From NCBI RefSeq assembly GCF_016219575.1, contig NZ_JACRMG010000026.1, positions 1-41,218 of the forward strand: 41,218 bases of DNA, in the 5' to 3' direction. A program made the translations under genes and the position numbers. Origin of the DNA: Bradyrhizobium sp. GTDB taxonomy: Bacteria; Pseudomonadota; Alphaproteobacteria; Rhizobiales; Xanthobacteraceae. The notes beneath the pieces were generated by a model. The model saw only the letters and a program-made list of their open reading frames with translations. It did not search any database and was not told the DNA's origin. Positions 41,098 to 41,218 of the stretch are shown piece by piece. Position 1 is the first letter of the stretch. Each line of letters begins with the position of its first letter.

Positions 41098-41218
41098 TTA
41101 GCATTGAGCGGCAAGTGCATAGCCCTCGAGAGTTGCGGCGAGACGGGTCCAGCCGTCGCGCATGGTTTTTGGCCCGGGTGGCTTGTAGTAGCAATTCCAG
41201 CCGCCGAGACGGGCTGCG
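41098..41218 (-). mobile_element. IS4-type transposase, C-terminal fragment (gene runs off the window)
   Basis: The minus strand reads ..AARLGGWNCYYKPPGPKTM.. then ..GWTRLAATLEGYALAAQC and stop (TAA at 41100-41098). The pattern R-LGG-x-n-PPGxKT/V-x-x-GW-RL is the conserved C-terminus of IS4/Tn5-type transposases. Only about 39 codons are in the window, so completeness cannot be judged. Confidence 0.75.

Overview
The window looks like chromosomal DNA from a GC-rich alphaproteobacterium of the Bradyrhizobium / Rhodopseudomonas group (Nitrobacteraceae). This is inferred from strong GC bias in third codon positions, Omp25/RopB-like beta-barrels, porins with the rhizobial N-terminal signature, homospermidine synthase, a eukaryote-like ornithine decarboxylase, and dispersed palindromic repeats of a kind common in that group. 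No database search was possible, so family names rest on motifs read from the translations.

Layout. 1-8108 is mostly housekeeping: an NfeD/SPFH membrane pair, ferrochelatase (hemH), a MAPEG protein, a DUF1007 + NicO metal-efflux pair behind an M3 peptidase, and a small membrane protein. 8109-12762 is a polyamine region: a long structured leader, ornithine decarboxylase, a GNAT, a 56-residue membrane protein, a RidA protein and homospermidine synthase (ornithine to putrescine to homospermidine). 12805-15969 is an envelope region with a twice-repeated pair of an Omp25-like barrel and a 177-residue 'mini-porin'. 16337-21933 is a zinc operon on the minus strand: a near-perfect Zur-type palindrome, a His-rich microprotein, znuC, znuB, znuA, a COG0523 GTPase with a His-rich loop, a WD40 protein translationally coupled to it, and an MgtC-family protein.

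21957-22936 holds a HepT/MntA toxin-antitoxin cassette bracketed by two ~105-bp direct copies of the 3' end of a permease gene. Next come a split COG0701-type permease (two half-size genes), fluoride exporter crcB, a palindromic repeat and sodB. 25247-33739 is mixed: a GNAT, a MATE exporter, DUF2147, a DUF3095 protein, htpG, an MBL-fold hydrolase, and a MarR/enoyl-CoA hydratase pair with a visible operator.

The most interesting part is 34008-40774. It encodes an animal-type haem peroxidase, a 136-residue protein resembling nitrile-hydratase-type RiPP leader peptides (NHLP), a large SARP/BTAD-type regulator, a stand-alone YcaO enzyme and two unrecognised small proteins. A partial IS4-type transposase gene lies at the window end. 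I read this as a candidate undescribed RiPP-like (YcaO + peroxidase) system. No TfuA, ThiF-like or dehydrogenase partner and no transporter is visible here, so the pathway may be minimal, may extend beyond the window, or may not be one pathway.
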